Counted from the stretch's first letter, positions 18,478 through 27,795 are shown. The stretch is 64,000 nucleotides of DNA from Pseudomonadota bacterium (GCA_027620495.1 JAQCEA010000014.1:1-64000); one strand, 5' to 3'. The notes: generated by a model from the letters alone, not told the origin. Numbers and translations: made by a program.

Positions 18478-19434
18478 TCAACTGTCTTCGCGGCCTCTAT
18501 GTGCGGCATTGGCCTCGCGCGACAGATAGCTCATAATGGCCAGCGCATCCTGTTCAGAAATATTCAGCCGCTGGCGCAAATCTTCGATTTTTTTGCGTTC
18601 ATCTTTGCTGATTACCCCGTCACTCAGGGCCGAAGTGATTTCGGCCTCTAGCTGATTGCGCCGCATCGACACCTGATTGGTAAATCCGGTGGCAACGATA
18701 CCGGTTAGCAAAGCAACGACACAAACCCCCATCAGCGCGGTCAAGGTGGCAACAAGTTTCCCGGCCACCGTCATTGGCACAATATCGCCGTAACCAACCG
18801 TGGTCAGCGTCACCACTGTCCACCACATGGCATCGGGGATCGAGCCAAAATGTTCTGGCTGTACATTCTGTTCAAATACGTAAATTAGCGAGCTAGATAT
18901 AAAAATTGCCAAAATAAGCAAATATAATGTCGCGACAAATGACCGCCATTCATGCCGCACGGCGGAAAATAAATCTTCCAGCGCCGACGAATAATGCGAA
19001 AATTTCAGCAATCGCATCAGCCGCAAAATACGAAGCCAGCGCAAATCAACACCGCCAAGCAATAGCGGCAGAATGCTTGGCAAAATAGCCAGCAAATCAA
19101 TAATGCCAGTAAAGCTGAAAATATAGCTAAACCGTTTGCCAGTGGCGTTTTTACCATATTCATCTGGGGCGGCCGGCCGGGACCAGATTCGTAAAACATA
19201 TTCAATGGAAAATATGGATACCGAGATCAACTCTACCGCAACAAAGATGGTCTTATATTGGGCAAATAAGCTGTCGATGGTTTCAAGGCAAACCGCGATC
19301 AAATTGACGACAATCAATATTGACAAAAACAGGTCGCAATACAGGCTCTGGCGGTCATCCACCCGGCCCTTTTCAAGAATTTCTAACATGCGACGTTGTG
19401 TAATCACTTGGAATGCCTTCTGACTGTATAACAC
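18478..19434 (-). CDS. Voltage-gated-type potassium channel
   Basis: A 318-residue six-TM channel from a GTG at 19434 (AGG about 7 bases upstream; ATG 19389 also possible). An S4-like helix carries regularly spaced arginines (RWLRILRLMRLLKF). The pore selectivity filter is TLTTVGYGDIVP. The cytoplasmic tail is helical (LEAEITSALSDGVISKDE). The full voltage-sensor plus pore layout matches bacterial Kv/ion-transport proteins. It should conduct K+ across the inner membrane; gating is inferred from S4 only. Confidence 0.92.
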   Translation of the reverse strand: MLYSQKAFQVITQRRMLEILEKGRVDDRQSLYCDLFLSILIVVNLIAVCLETIDSLFAQYKTIFVAVELISVSIFSIEYVLRIWSRPAAPDEYGKNATGKRFSYIFSFTGIIDLLAILPSILPLLLGGVDLRWLRILRLMRLLKFSHYSSALEDLFSAVRHEWRSFVATLYLLILAIFISSSLIYVFEQNVQPEHFGSIPDAMWWTVVTLTTVGYGDIVPMTVAGKLVATLTALMGVCVVALLTGIVATGFTNQVSMRRNQLEAEITSALSDGVISKDERKKIEDLRQRLNISEQDALAIMSYLSREANAAHRGREDS

Positions 19435-19474
19435 CGACCAGCCTATGACTGACCATCTGCATTATGCAATAAGA

Positions 19475-19849
19475 TTACTCCTGATTGCAGTTAATACTGC
19501 GTTCACAACTAAATTCTTTTGACATGCTTGTTGTCATATCGCCTTGGCCAGTGGCCCCGCGCTGGTAAATACAAATACGCTCGCCACTTTCTTGGTCGAT
19601 ATAAGACGTCCGCAACCGGCATTGAATCACACCGCTTGTCGGCTGTACTGCACGTCGGCGGCATTCTTGTTTTTCACGGCCAACGCTTGTTTGCGGCCAG
19701 CGCAATCGATCAGAGGCCCATAGACTGCAATGCGCGGCACTCTCACCCGAACCGGTATAGGTCTTGCCAGCCGCCAACACTGGGCCAGCAGAACTCACCC
19801 CCAACATGGACACCACCATAAACAAGATCACAATCATACAACTCTTCAT
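19475..19849 (-). CDS. Small secreted Cys-rich protein of unknown function
   Basis: A 124-residue protein with a clear signal peptide (MIVILFMVVSMLGVSSAGPVLA, cleavage near residue 27). The mature part is basic and has several cysteines (HCSLW, ECRRR, QCRL, RICIY, FSCERSINC), which suggests disulphides in the periplasm. I do not recognise a family. It is divergent from the lipoprotein gene at 19991, with about 140 bases between them. Confidence 0.6.
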   Translation of the reverse strand: MKSCMIVILFMVVSMLGVSSAGPVLAAGKTYTGSGESAAHCSLWASDRLRWPQTSVGREKQECRRRAVQPTSGVIQCRLRTSYIDQESGERICIYQRGATGQGDMTTSMSKEFSCERSINCNQE

Positions 19850-19990
19850 AGAACGCTACCGATCTTTACAAGCAAAAGCGGCATAATCTTCATGCCGTTC
19901 TTTATTTTACGACAAACTGATAAATATTTGAAGCACCGTGTCGTTGGATAGGGGGAAGCAAAACCTTTATCTATCTGAACAGGCCCCATA

Positions 19991-20476
19991 ATGTGGAAAA
20001 CAGCAAAAATGCTTGCGCTTGCCGCCATTGTGACATCGGCCACCGGCTGTCAGCTGTTGATTGACAACCGAAGCCGCGAGTCAGGCGCCGTTGTTGTTGT
20101 GCCGTCCGATGAATGGGATTCACTGCGTCAAGCCAGCCTGGCCGCCAGTCAAACACCTGTACCAACAGAGACAATCGACCCAGTCGCCGAAACGCCAGCA
20201 GTGAAAATTGAACCGACACCGGGGTCAGAATCCATCGCATTTACCAATTATACAGGCGCTAGTCTTGGTGGCTGTACAACATTGGGCATCATTGAATTGC
20301 AACATCGCGGCGTCATGGATGACGCCATCACCTTGCTGAAAAATGAGGCATTTCGGCTCAACAGCAATATGCTGATTTTAACTGAGATGAACAGCCTGCC
20401 AGCGGAATATAACAACACCATTACCATTGAAGCGCGCATACTCACCTGCCCGCTGAGACTGGCAAGAGGAAATTAA
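19991..20476 (+). CDS. Outer-membrane-type lipoprotein, DUF4156-like
   Basis: A 161-residue lipoprotein with a lipobox ending TSATGC, the lipidated Cys at about residue 20. After a Pro/Thr-rich linker, the C-terminal domain (TGASLGGCTTLGIIEL through NSNMLILTEMNS, ending ARILTCP) resembles DUF4156/RcsF-like envelope proteins with paired cysteines. The family match is from memory of its pattern. It ends 3 bases before the next small gene, so the two are co-transcribed. Confidence 0.72.
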   Translation: MWKTAKMLALAAIVTSATGCQLLIDNRSRESGAVVVVPSDEWDSLRQASLAASQTPVPTETIDPVAETPAVKIEPTPGSESIAFTNYTGASLGGCTTLGIIELQHRGVMDDAITLLKNEAFRLNSNMLILTEMNSLPAEYNNTITIEARILTCPLRLARGN

Positions 20477-20479
20477 ATC

Positions 20480-20788
20480 ATGGCTGAAATTATCGATCTG
20501 AACAAATTTCGGCCGCATGTAGCGGCACCATGCGCCGAATTATCTCTGGTTTCAGACACTGACACACGGCGCGTCGAAGCCGTTCGTGACCATATCGAAC
20601 ATATGCTGGAACAGATGACACGCACAGAAGATTTGCCATTGACTGTTGCCATGTCAGCTGGCCGCTTTGCCGCTATGCGTATGTTTCAATTGCAAGGTCG
20701 GGCCGAAACGCTGGCCTTTATCGACCAGTGCATCACAACGGCTGAATTATGTGACGATATCGTTCGTCAGCTAGACGAAGACGCCTAG
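20480..20788 (+). CDS. Small cytoplasmic protein of unknown function
   Basis: A 102-residue, mostly helical, acidic protein starting 3 bases after the lipoprotein gene stop. It opens MAEIIDLNKFRPHV, a pattern common in small alphaproteobacterial proteins of unknown role, and has no signal peptide or membrane segment. Codon use resembles its neighbours. I do not recognise a domain. Confidence 0.6.
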   Translation: MAEIIDLNKFRPHVAAPCAELSLVSDTDTRRVEAVRDHIEHMLEQMTRTEDLPLTVAMSAGRFAAMRMFQLQGRAETLAFIDQCITTAELCDDIVRQLDEDA

Positions 20789-20875
20789 GCAGAACCAAGC
20801 CCTTCATCGGTGCGCGGCTGATTCACACCCTAAATTTTATCTAATGATTGTCAGTTGTGCTTAAAAGCTGCAGTG

Positions 20876-21238
20876 TTATGTCGCACGGCCGATGGATCCC
20901 ATCACCTCGGCCCCCAGATCAATCGACAATGTGTCCGCTTTGACAGACCCATCAATTTTGCCTGTCGCGCCCACATTCAATGTGCCGCAAACCAATTCGC
21001 CATTGAACTGCCCGACGATTTCCACATGCGTGGCAAACAGCTTGCCAACAAATAATCCATGTTCACCCAGCGTTACTTTTTCAGCATGAATTTCGCCGGT
21101 AAACCGGCCATCAACGACCACTAGCAAATCGCCGCCATTAAGCACACCCTCAATATCCATGCCGTTGATAATATGTGTGAACTCGTCCATTGTTTTTGTC
21201 TCTTGATGCTGAATTGATTTGAGTAATTTAGACGCCAT
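20876..21238 (-). CDS. Bactofilin (third of three)
   Basis: A 120-residue bactofilin: a single right-handed beta-helix domain (GGDLLVVVDGRFTGEIHAEKV through LSIDLGAEVMGSIGRAT) with short flanks. Bactofilins polymerise without nucleotide into membrane-associated filaments that position cell-wall enzymes. ATG 21190 is an alternative start that trims the N-terminal tail. It lies 9 bases after the second bactofilin gene and is the last of the tandem set, which faces a membrane-anchored M23 peptidase gene. Confidence 0.9.
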   Translation of the reverse strand: MASKLLKSIQHQETKTMDEFTHIINGMDIEGVLNGGDLLVVVDGRFTGEIHAEKVTLGEHGLFVGKLFATHVEIVGQFNGELVCGTLNVGATGKIDGSVKADTLSIDLGAEVMGSIGRAT

Positions 21239-21247
21239 AATTTACCG

Positions 21248-21916
21248 CTAACCCTGTGCATCTGGCAGTTTTGTGGCTCTGGATCCAAATCCAAAAATAC
21301 CAAGCCGCCGGCCACGCACCGGTTCATTTTTTTCTGTTGGCTCTTGCCTAGTCATCTCAGTAAATAATCTGAAGTTACTATTGTCATTTTTTTTTGCGTC
21401 ATCTGGCTGGGGGGCAAGTGCTGCGGTATCGTCAGCATCTTCAGCGGCGGCATTTACCGTGTTTGCATTTGTATTATTGCCTGTTGCCTGATCATCTTTT
21501 GATGTTTCATTGGCTGGCTTGTCATCTTTTGGGTCAGCCTCATCTGCTGGCGCCTCTGCATCAGCGGTTTTTTTCGCCGCAGTTTTTTCCGGCTTCCAAT
21601 TATGAACAACCCGGCAATTTAGCGCCGCCCCCCGGTCCATCTGCAATGTTTTATATTGAATCTTGCCAGCGATCTGCGCGGTGGCCGTTGCCCAGATGCT
21701 ACCAGCATCCATATTGCCATCATAATGACCAGAAATCACAACCAGATCAGCGTTGATCGCCCCAACAAATTTACCACCGGTACCGATGGTCACCTTGTCG
21801 GCCTTTAAATCTGCTTCAACTGTGCCATTAATTTCGATGGCGCGCGTGTGTTTAATCTGTCCCTTGAAATGCGCACCATTTGCGATGACAGCTTTGTTGC
21901 CTGTCGCTTTATCCAT
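21248..21916 (-). CDS. Bactofilin with long acidic C-terminal extension (second of three)
   Basis: A 222-residue protein from ATG 21916, which overlaps the previous bactofilin stop by 8 bases and has an AGG-type site upstream. The beta-helix domain covers residues about 10-105 (VIANGAHFKGQIKHTRAIEING). It is followed by about 80 residues of low-complexity Ala/Asp/Lys/Asn sequence (DADDTAALAPQPDD region) and a basic tail. The extension is disordered-looking and not part of the bactofilin fold; it might recruit partners. It is co-translated with its neighbours. Confidence 0.88.
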   Translation of the reverse strand: MDKATGNKAVIANGAHFKGQIKHTRAIEINGTVEADLKADKVTIGTGGKFVGAINADLVVISGHYDGNMDAGSIWATATAQIAGKIQYKTLQMDRGAALNCRVVHNWKPEKTAAKKTADAEAPADEADPKDDKPANETSKDDQATGNNTNANTVNAAAEDADDTAALAPQPDDAKKNDNSNFRLFTEMTRQEPTEKNEPVRGRRLGIFGFGSRATKLPDAQG

Positions 21917-22265
21917 TTTTGACCTGTCCCTTGCTGAAGCTGGCCTCAATTTTAGCCCCTTCGTCAATGGCTATACCGTCACAGCATAATTCACCATTAA
22001 AATCAGCATGTTTTGCCAGCTGTACTGTCTCTGCTTTGACCGTGCCAACCATGACCCCGTCAATGGTAACTGACTTGGCGTTTATATCACCATTTAATTT
22101 TCCGCCCGGCAAAATATGCAAACTGTCGCACTCGATCGTACCCTCAATTTGCCCGGCACACACCACCGGCCCGTCAGATATGACGGTGCCGGTGATTCGC
22201 ATTTCTGCGCCAATCAGGGATGACGCCGGCTCAATCCCAGCCATATTTTCTTTATTACCAAACAT
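21909..22265 (-). CDS. Bactofilin (first of three)
   Basis: A 118-residue bactofilin from ATG 22265; a start 8 codons further out is less likely. The core runs from SSLIGAEMRITGTVISDGPVV to about residue 105, with the repeating hydrophobic pattern of a beta-helix (GKLNGDINAKSVTIDGVM). It heads the tandem set of three, and lies about 200 bases from the divergent small membrane protein and M23 peptidase genes. This layout resembles the alphaproteobacterial BacA-LmdC arrangement in which bactofilin and its peptidase control cell shape. Confidence 0.9.
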   Translation of the reverse strand: MFGNKENMAGIEPASSLIGAEMRITGTVISDGPVVCAGQIEGTIECDSLHILPGGKLNGDINAKSVTIDGVMVGTVKAETVQLAKHADFNGELCCDGIAIDEGAKIEASFSKGQVKNG

Positions 22266-22473
22266 AATATATCTCTGATTCTGCACCATATTTTATTGAG
22301 GTCATTTCTGGTCGCCGATTAAAGCTCTGAAAGCTTTGTAATTTACGATATCATCTTTGTTGGTTTTGTCTGTAATTGAATCGCACTGGCATGTGGTTTG
22401 CTTGGTGATAAATTCTTGTCCTTACCTATGGTAACGGCATGTGTATCTGTTTTTGTATGGTGCTGAGCAAAAG

Positions 22474-22830
22474 ATGAGCGATGATGTTGTCGATATTCGC
22501 AAGCGAATAGAGGAAATGCGCAATGAGGTATCTGCGGCGATAGTTTCGGGGCGTGAGCAAGACCAAGCCACCCGCGCTCTAGGCGAATTGGCTGATATTG
22601 CGATTTCCAGCAACCAACAACCAGCAGATGTTGAAGGTTGGCAAAGAACAGCGGCACCATCAGACATGATGGTGCATACGCATAAGAGCATCGACAACGC
22701 GCTGAAAATGCCAGCCTTTACCTTGAATGTCCGTAACCAAATTTCTAATCGGTTGTTAATGGCAGTCATCGGCATTCAGTTACTGACAAATATATTGTTG
22801 ATTTTGATGGTCTGGATGAAGATTGGCTAG
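22474..22830 (+). CDS. Small tail-anchored membrane protein upstream of M23 peptidase
   Basis: A 118-residue protein from ATG 22474. The N-terminal 90 residues are hydrophilic and helical (VVDIRKRIEEMRNEVSAAI), and one membrane helix lies at the C-terminus (LLMAVIGIQLLTNILLILMVW). It ends 5 bases before the M23 peptidase gene and is divergent from the bactofilins, so it may belong to the same shape-control module. I do not recognise the family. Confidence 0.62.
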   Translation: MSDDVVDIRKRIEEMRNEVSAAIVSGREQDQATRALGELADIAISSNQQPADVEGWQRTAAPSDMMVHTHKSIDNALKMPAFTLNVRNQISNRLLMAVIGIQLLTNILLILMVWMKIG

Positions 22831-22835
22831 ATAGG

Positions 22836-24611
22836 ATGGCAGATCAGCTGCACCTAAACCCTGATGCAAATGCGATTGCTGATCGCAGATGGGCATCCCT
22901 GCGTCGGAAATTAGCCGATTTATTGCCGCCGATGCGGCGCGGCAATCAAGCTGATATGCCGCATATCACGCGTGACCGTATCTGGTTTTTGCGAGAGAGC
23001 AGATTTTTATTTTTCACCCGCAACGGGCCAGTTGAAATCACCCTAAAACCAACGATTGTGCTGGCGTCTGCACTGATCGGTATGGTTGGTGTATCGGTTA
23101 TTTTCTTATCGACAATTTTTGCCAGCTATAGCGCGATTGAAGTGATGCGCGATGAGTCAATTCAAACCGCCGAAGCCAGCATTACCGCGACAGACAATAA
23201 TCCACAACGCACCAGCATTATGACGGCGGGCGGCGCAGATGGCGATAGCGCGGGCATCTGGCAAGGTGAGATCACACCGCATCATGACCAATCTGATCTA
23301 AATGACATGATTGCGGGCAAAACAGCAACAGCACCAAAACCGCTTTTATCCCGGTTTAATACACAGCCGCAGGTAAATGCGCCATCGCTGGCAGAATTAT
23401 CTGGCAACACAGCACCGAACCGTCTGCCGACCTTGCCAGAAATAATCAATGGCGATGATAAACAAGACACCCATCAAACCATCACGCCGCCAAACGCGCC
23501 TTTCACAGCAGATAATACCGCAGATCACAATGAGGCAAATATCGCCGCTGCAGATACACCAAATGCCAATCTGCAATCTGATGCACCGATTATGGATTTG
23601 GCACTTGCCACCACCCCGGCGCAACAAGCCCCAAAATCAAACCTCTCAACAGAACAAATGCCAGATCAAGCCTTGGATCAAATGGCTGGCGGCATGATCA
23701 CAGATGCGCCAACACTGACCCTGCCTGAATCGAACAGTGCCGAATATGCCAGCACCGAGTCAGAGAACGAAGATAGCTTTGTTAGAACCGCCGCTGGCTT
23801 TGCCATTACTATGTTACCGAGGCTGTTTTCAGACCCTGAGCCCGCGCCAAAATCCGATCAGGATAACACCCAGCCACTGGCCGATAATGGTGATGATCCA
23901 GCCGCCGGCCCGCTTGATGATGGATTTGCCATCACCGCCTATAGTGGTCGGACTGGCCCGCTATTGCCATCGGTCAGTGATGCGGCCCGTGCGCAAAAAA
24001 TGCTGTTATCGCTCGATGGTGAAATTAATTATATCCGCAAAAGCATCAGCCAGCTTGGTATCAAGACCGATTATCTGCCGCGCTATGACACGGCGAAAAC
24101 CAACACCAAAGACACTGATTTCAAACAATTGCTGATCACTTTGGCGGAACATCGTGCGGCGTTGCGTAAAATCCCTTTCAAGACACCAATGCTTTATTTC
24201 TACATTTCAAGTGAGTACGGGCATCGCGAACATCCAAAAACCGGCAAGAAAAGTTTTCACCATGGCATTGACCTTGCTGGCACATGGCAAGAAAATGTGC
24301 GTTCCACCGCCCCGGGTACGGTGGTTTTCGCTGGGCGTGAGGGGTCTTTTGGTAAGGTCGTACGGATTGAACATGGCTATGGCATTTCAACGCTCTATGC
24401 GCATCTTTCGCGGATCACGGTCAGCGTTGGCGATTATGTTGCCGAAAATACGGTGATCGGGAAAATGGGCAATACCGGCAGATCAGCTGGTTCACATTTG
24501 CATTATGAAATTCAGGTGGATGGAAAATCTGTCGATCCAAGTGACTTTTTTACCGTCGGCCGCCAAATGAGTGTGTCTGGTGAATTACGCCAGACCTCGC
24601 TTACCGATTAA
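22836..24611 (+). CDS. Membrane-anchored M23 (LytM) peptidoglycan endopeptidase, LmdC-like
   Basis: A 591-residue protein. A cytoplasmic N-terminus of about 65 residues precedes one membrane helix (IVLASALIGMVGVSVIFL). A periplasmic linker of about 330 residues, rich in Asn, Ala, Pro and Asp, looks disordered. The C-terminal peptidase (about residues 460-570) has the zinc ligands of M23: HHGIDLAG with the H-x3-D pattern, and SHLHYEIQ with HxH, plus GMGNTGRS-type residues (GKMGNTGRSAGSH). Because the HxxxD and HxH ligands are present, it should be active against peptide cross-links. Beside bactofilins, its cytoplasmic tail is a likely binding site for the filament, as known for LmdC-BacA. Confidence 0.9.
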   Translation: MADQLHLNPDANAIADRRWASLRRKLADLLPPMRRGNQADMPHITRDRIWFLRESRFLFFTRNGPVEITLKPTIVLASALIGMVGVSVIFLSTIFASYSAIEVMRDESIQTAEASITATDNNPQRTSIMTAGGADGDSAGIWQGEITPHHDQSDLNDMIAGKTATAPKPLLSRFNTQPQVNAPSLAELSGNTAPNRLPTLPEIINGDDKQDTHQTITPPNAPFTADNTADHNEANIAAADTPNANLQSDAPIMDLALATTPAQQAPKSNLSTEQMPDQALDQMAGGMITDAPTLTLPESNSAEYASTESENEDSFVRTAAGFAITMLPRLFSDPEPAPKSDQDNTQPLADNGDDPAAGPLDDGFAITAYSGRTGPLLPSVSDAARAQKMLLSLDGEINYIRKSISQLGIKTDYLPRYDTAKTNTKDTDFKQLLITLAEHRAALRKIPFKTPMLYFYISSEYGHREHPKTGKKSFHHGIDLAGTWQENVRSTAPGTVVFAGREGSFGKVVRIEHGYGISTLYAHLSRITVSVGDYVAENTVIGKMGNTGRSAGSHLHYEIQVDGKSVDPSDFFTVGRQMSVSGELRQTSLTD

Positions 24612-24759
24612 CGTCACCCCTCACCGGCTCACCTCATCTCCCCATAAATTTACCACTAAATTTACCGTGTTGTTCACCGCTCTGGCATGCGAAATGCATT
24701 AGCTAGAATAGGCCCTGTATATGGTCAAAAAATAGTCATCCCGCGCTATGGAGAAGAGC

Positions 24760-24990
24760 ATGAACAATAAAACCAAACCGAAATTTAATGCTTATACCGA
24801 CCTGCCACATGGCGATGATGACCATTTATCAACTGCCGATCTAGGCATTGAATTCGTGCATTTTGATGAAGATGATAATCCAGAAAGTGCGCAAACTATT
24901 CCACTAGGCAAATTTATCAGCGATACCCCGCTTAGCAGTGAAGAATATTTCATGACACGGTCGCTGGTTGCCGCACAAGCCGCAAAGTAA
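24760..24990 (+). CDS. Small acidic protein of unknown function
   Basis: A 76-residue protein from ATG 24760; GGAG lies 6 bases upstream, which favours it over ATG 24748. It is acidic in the centre (GDDDHLSTADLGIEFVHFD) and has no membrane segment. I do not recognise a family. Good ribosome site and normal composition make it a likely real gene. A run of 12-base tandem repeats begins 12 bases after its stop. Confidence 0.6.
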   Translation: MNNKTKPKFNAYTDLPHGDDDHLSTADLGIEFVHFDEDDNPESAQTIPLGKFISDTPLSSEEYFMTRSLVAAQAAK

Positions 24991-25001
24991 CCACCCCGCA
25001 C

Positions 25002-25049
25002 CAGTAAATGTGACGGTAAATGTACCGGTGAATGTACCGGTGAATGTAC
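25002..25049. repeat. Four tandem copies of a 12-base unit
   Basis: The unit is cggtgaatgtac. Two exact copies (25026-25049) follow two slightly diverged copies (25002-25025). It lies between the small acidic gene and the end of rpoN, in no convincing gene. It may reflect slippage. Confidence 0.85.
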
Positions 25050-25129
25050 CGGCGCAAATGCAAGACACATACAGTCCTAAATGGCGGGCTTTCGACGACG
25101 CCCCTTTTGATGCGGGTCATAACCTCTAT

Positions 25130-26626
25130 TTATGCAATATTCGCCAAACGTGCCTGCATGCGCCGCTGTGACGATGATGGGATATTCAGCATCTCGCGAT
25201 ATTTTGCCACCGTGCGGCGTGCCAGATCAATGCCTTGATCGGAGATCATTTTTGAAATGGCTTCGTCGCTGAGTGGCTTACCGGGTTGTTCTTGGCTGAT
25301 CAGCCGCTTCACCATATTGCGAACTGCCGCCGCCGAGGTGTCATTTTCAGAGTCGCGTGATGCGATATTGACGCTGAAGAATGATTTAAGCGGCATCCCG
25401 CCACGCGGCGTTGCAATCAACAACCCAGTGGTAACACGGCTTACGGTGCTTTCATGCATGCCAACAGCCTGTGCCACATCGCGCAATGATAGGGGTTTCA
25501 AATAATCCAAACCTTTATCTAAAAAATCTGTCTGTTGGCGGATAATTTCGGCGCTGATCTTCAATGTTGTTGAATTACGTTGTTCAACAGCCCGCTTTAG
25601 CCACCGTGCATTATTTAACGCCCCGGCCGAATAGTTCTTCGCATCCTCATCAAGACACCGCTTTTCCAGCATTTCAGCATAATCTTCATTGATCACAACC
25701 GCTGGCAAGGTAGACCGGTTTAATTCGACCGCCCACCCATCGGCGCGCCGGCGCACAATCACGTCCGGGCTTGGCATATCAAGATGATCAATGCCAAGAA
25801 ACTCACCTGGTTTTGGATTCAATGTCCGGATGATTTTCAGCATTTCCATCACATCTTCAGCCGTGCCATCGATCAGACGCGCCAGCCGTTTAATTTCGCC
25901 GCGGCCCAAAAGCTCTAGATTATCCAGCAAAATCGCAAAATCATCTGAAAACAGCCCCTGTTCGATAAGCTGTAAACGCAAACAATCAGCAAGATCACGT
26001 GCAAACAGGCCGGTTGGTTCAAATGTTTGAAGTTTAACAAGAACGGCCTCTGCCTCATCTTCACGACTGCCGCTCGCCGCGGCAATTTCGGCAACACTCA
26101 TGCCAATCCATCCGGTTGGTTCTAGCGCATTGACAAAATGACCAGCGATGAGGCGCTGGCGTGGGTCTTCAATCGTCAAATTGAGTTGTTTGAAAAGGTT
26201 TGGATAAAATCCATCTTGTGACGACACATTGCTGATGGCGTCAAAATCGCCATCAAATGGGGCGGCCGTGCTGCTTGTGCGCGGCGCATCCACAATTGAT
26301 GTATCAAAGCGGTTTTCAAAATCACTATGTGCTGTCGGGTCCTCGGCAAGTGCCGCGCTTTCGCTCATGGATGATAATTCGACATGTGGTTCGGTTGTTG
26401 CAGCATCTGCCTGCATATCATCAGATTTGTCTTTTGCTGGTTCTGACGAATTTTCAGAATTTTTTGGTTCGTGCAATTCCAAGAACGGATTTTCATCCAC
26501 CTGTTCCTGAAGATGCTGGGTTAATTCCAAATTTGATAGTTGCAACAATTTGATGGCTTGCTGCAGCTGCGGTGTCATCACCAGTGACTGTTTTTGCTTC
26601 AGTTTGACCGATTGTGAAAGTTGCAT
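25130..26626 (-). CDS. rpoN: RNA polymerase sigma-54 factor
   Basis: A 498-residue sigma-54. ATG 26626 has GGAGGA 7 bases upstream and gives the normal start MQLSQSVKLKQKQSLVMTP, the Gln-rich activator-interacting region I. Region III follows, with the core-binding part at about 110-340 and HESTVSRVTTG in the helix-turn-helix. The RpoN box is near the C-terminus (ARRTVAKYREMLNI). It directs transcription from -24/-12 promoters and needs enhancer-binding ATPases, two of which are encoded in this window at 45654 and 47119. Likely targets here include the fli operon, fliD and pomA. Confidence 0.97.
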   Translation of the reverse strand: MQLSQSVKLKQKQSLVMTPQLQQAIKLLQLSNLELTQHLQEQVDENPFLELHEPKNSENSSEPAKDKSDDMQADAATTEPHVELSSMSESAALAEDPTAHSDFENRFDTSIVDAPRTSSTAAPFDGDFDAISNVSSQDGFYPNLFKQLNLTIEDPRQRLIAGHFVNALEPTGWIGMSVAEIAAASGSREDEAEAVLVKLQTFEPTGLFARDLADCLRLQLIEQGLFSDDFAILLDNLELLGRGEIKRLARLIDGTAEDVMEMLKIIRTLNPKPGEFLGIDHLDMPSPDVIVRRRADGWAVELNRSTLPAVVINEDYAEMLEKRCLDEDAKNYSAGALNNARWLKRAVEQRNSTTLKISAEIIRQQTDFLDKGLDYLKPLSLRDVAQAVGMHESTVSRVTTGLLIATPRGGMPLKSFFSVNIASRDSENDTSAAAVRNMVKRLISQEQPGKPLSDEAISKMISDQGIDLARRTVAKYREMLNIPSSSQRRMQARLANIA

Positions 26627-26881
26627 GTTCTCGTCCTCCGCAATCAAAGGTGCAAAGTCGGCATGCCAATTGCAAAAAATCTATTTGACTGGGGTCAACG
26701 TCAATTAATTGCCATAATATATCATTATTTTTCAGTTAGTTATAAATTTCATCAAAAAATGCTAAAAATAAAATGTCAGAAAATAGACAGGGTTTTTGAT
26801 CATCTATCGGTAAAAATGTGTCGCATCATTCATTAAAATTTCATAAATTTTTTAAAAGAAACCTGACGGGTAGTCATAGCA

Positions 26882-27127
26882 ATGTTGCAAACCAGAACTG
26901 ATGTAAAAGCTGTGCCATGCGAGAGGTGTCGCATCATCAGGTCATTTATCATGTTTGTCATTATGTTGGTATTGCTGGCACTTGTTGCCGGTGACAAGCT
27001 GGCCTATTTAAATTTTTTAGATGCCGAATTTTTTGCCGCGCTGATTATGATTGGCGGCGGCGTTGGATTTATCGTCAAACTTGTCTATTGGAAGTTTTTT
27101 AGCCAGACAGATACAAAGACAGACTAG
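26882..27127 (+). CDS. Small two-TM membrane protein
   Basis: An 81-residue protein with two membrane helices (FIMFVIMLVLLALVAG and FFAALIMIGGGVGFIVKLVYW) and a charged tail. The start is uncertain: ATG 26951 would remove the Cys-containing N-terminal segment, and neither has a clear ribosome site. No family recognised. Its last 4 bases overlap the convergent DUF1566 gene. Confidence 0.5.
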   Translation: MLQTRTDVKAVPCERCRIIRSFIMFVIMLVLLALVAGDKLAYLNFLDAEFFAALIMIGGGVGFIVKLVYWKFFSQTDTKTD

Positions 27128-27645
27128 CGGTCCCGCACCAATCTTACGGCCAATTCCTGCTGGGGAAAAAACCGGCCATAGGTGTATCCAGTCATAAAAT
27201 TTACCGACCAGAAATGCCGTGCCGCAAAGCCGTTTACCTCGCCTGTCCAATAGGGTTCCGGTGCCGTTTGCGGAAAACTGTCGCTGTCTATTTTGATGGT
27301 CTCACAGGCGGCACAGACCAGACCTTCTAACTCTTCACGGCTTGGCAAGCGCCAATTTCCGCCAAGCTGTTCATTCGCAATCACAATCGCCTTGGCCACA
27401 TCGTCATGATTTAGCCGAATGATTTCACCATCACAGCTTGTCCCATTCCATTGCTGGCCAACAGAACAGCGCATCCATTCAACGCCGCTTCGTAAATCAA
27501 TAATCAAATGATCACGCGCCAGAAACTGACCATTCGTAAGCCCGTTGGCAACAGCCACAGTTGGGCCAAACATAAAAGACGCACCGCAGATCATCCCCAA
27601 CACAATAAAAAAGGACCGATGCATGTTCGTGAAATGCCGCAACAT
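27124..27645 (-). CDS. Secreted DUF1566-domain protein
   Basis: A 173-residue protein from ATG 27645, with AGGAGG 6-7 bases upstream. It has a signal peptide (SFFIVLGMICGASFMFGPTVAVA). The mature part carries the DUF1566 pattern: WRLPSREELEGLV followed by YWTGEVNG, an aromatic HFWSVNFMTG and a final VRLVRDR. This fold is usually found on the cell surface or in the periplasm and its role is unknown. Two Cys pairs are present. It is divergent from pomA. Confidence 0.75.
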   Translation of the reverse strand: MLRHFTNMHRSFFIVLGMICGASFMFGPTVAVANGLTNGQFLARDHLIIDLRSGVEWMRCSVGQQWNGTSCDGEIIRLNHDDVAKAIVIANEQLGGNWRLPSREELEGLVCAACETIKIDSDSFPQTAPEPYWTGEVNGFAARHFWSVNFMTGYTYGRFFPQQELAVRLVRDR

Positions 27646-27795
27646 CAAAGCCTCCTATTGAATGATAACGTAACGATGCGTGACCACAAATGACCGCCAT
27701 CTGTCCCTAGCACATCTTACGCCAATTCATCTCTTAGTTGAGAATTATCTTATATTTTTTGTTTTTCTACCAAAAAACATCGCGCATACTCGGCT

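Noticed and set aside
24968-25171. Open frame of 67 residues with Val-Asn-Val-Pro repeats
   Set aside because: It overlaps the end of the preceding gene and the end of rpoN, has no ribosome site, and the repeat alone explains the open frame.
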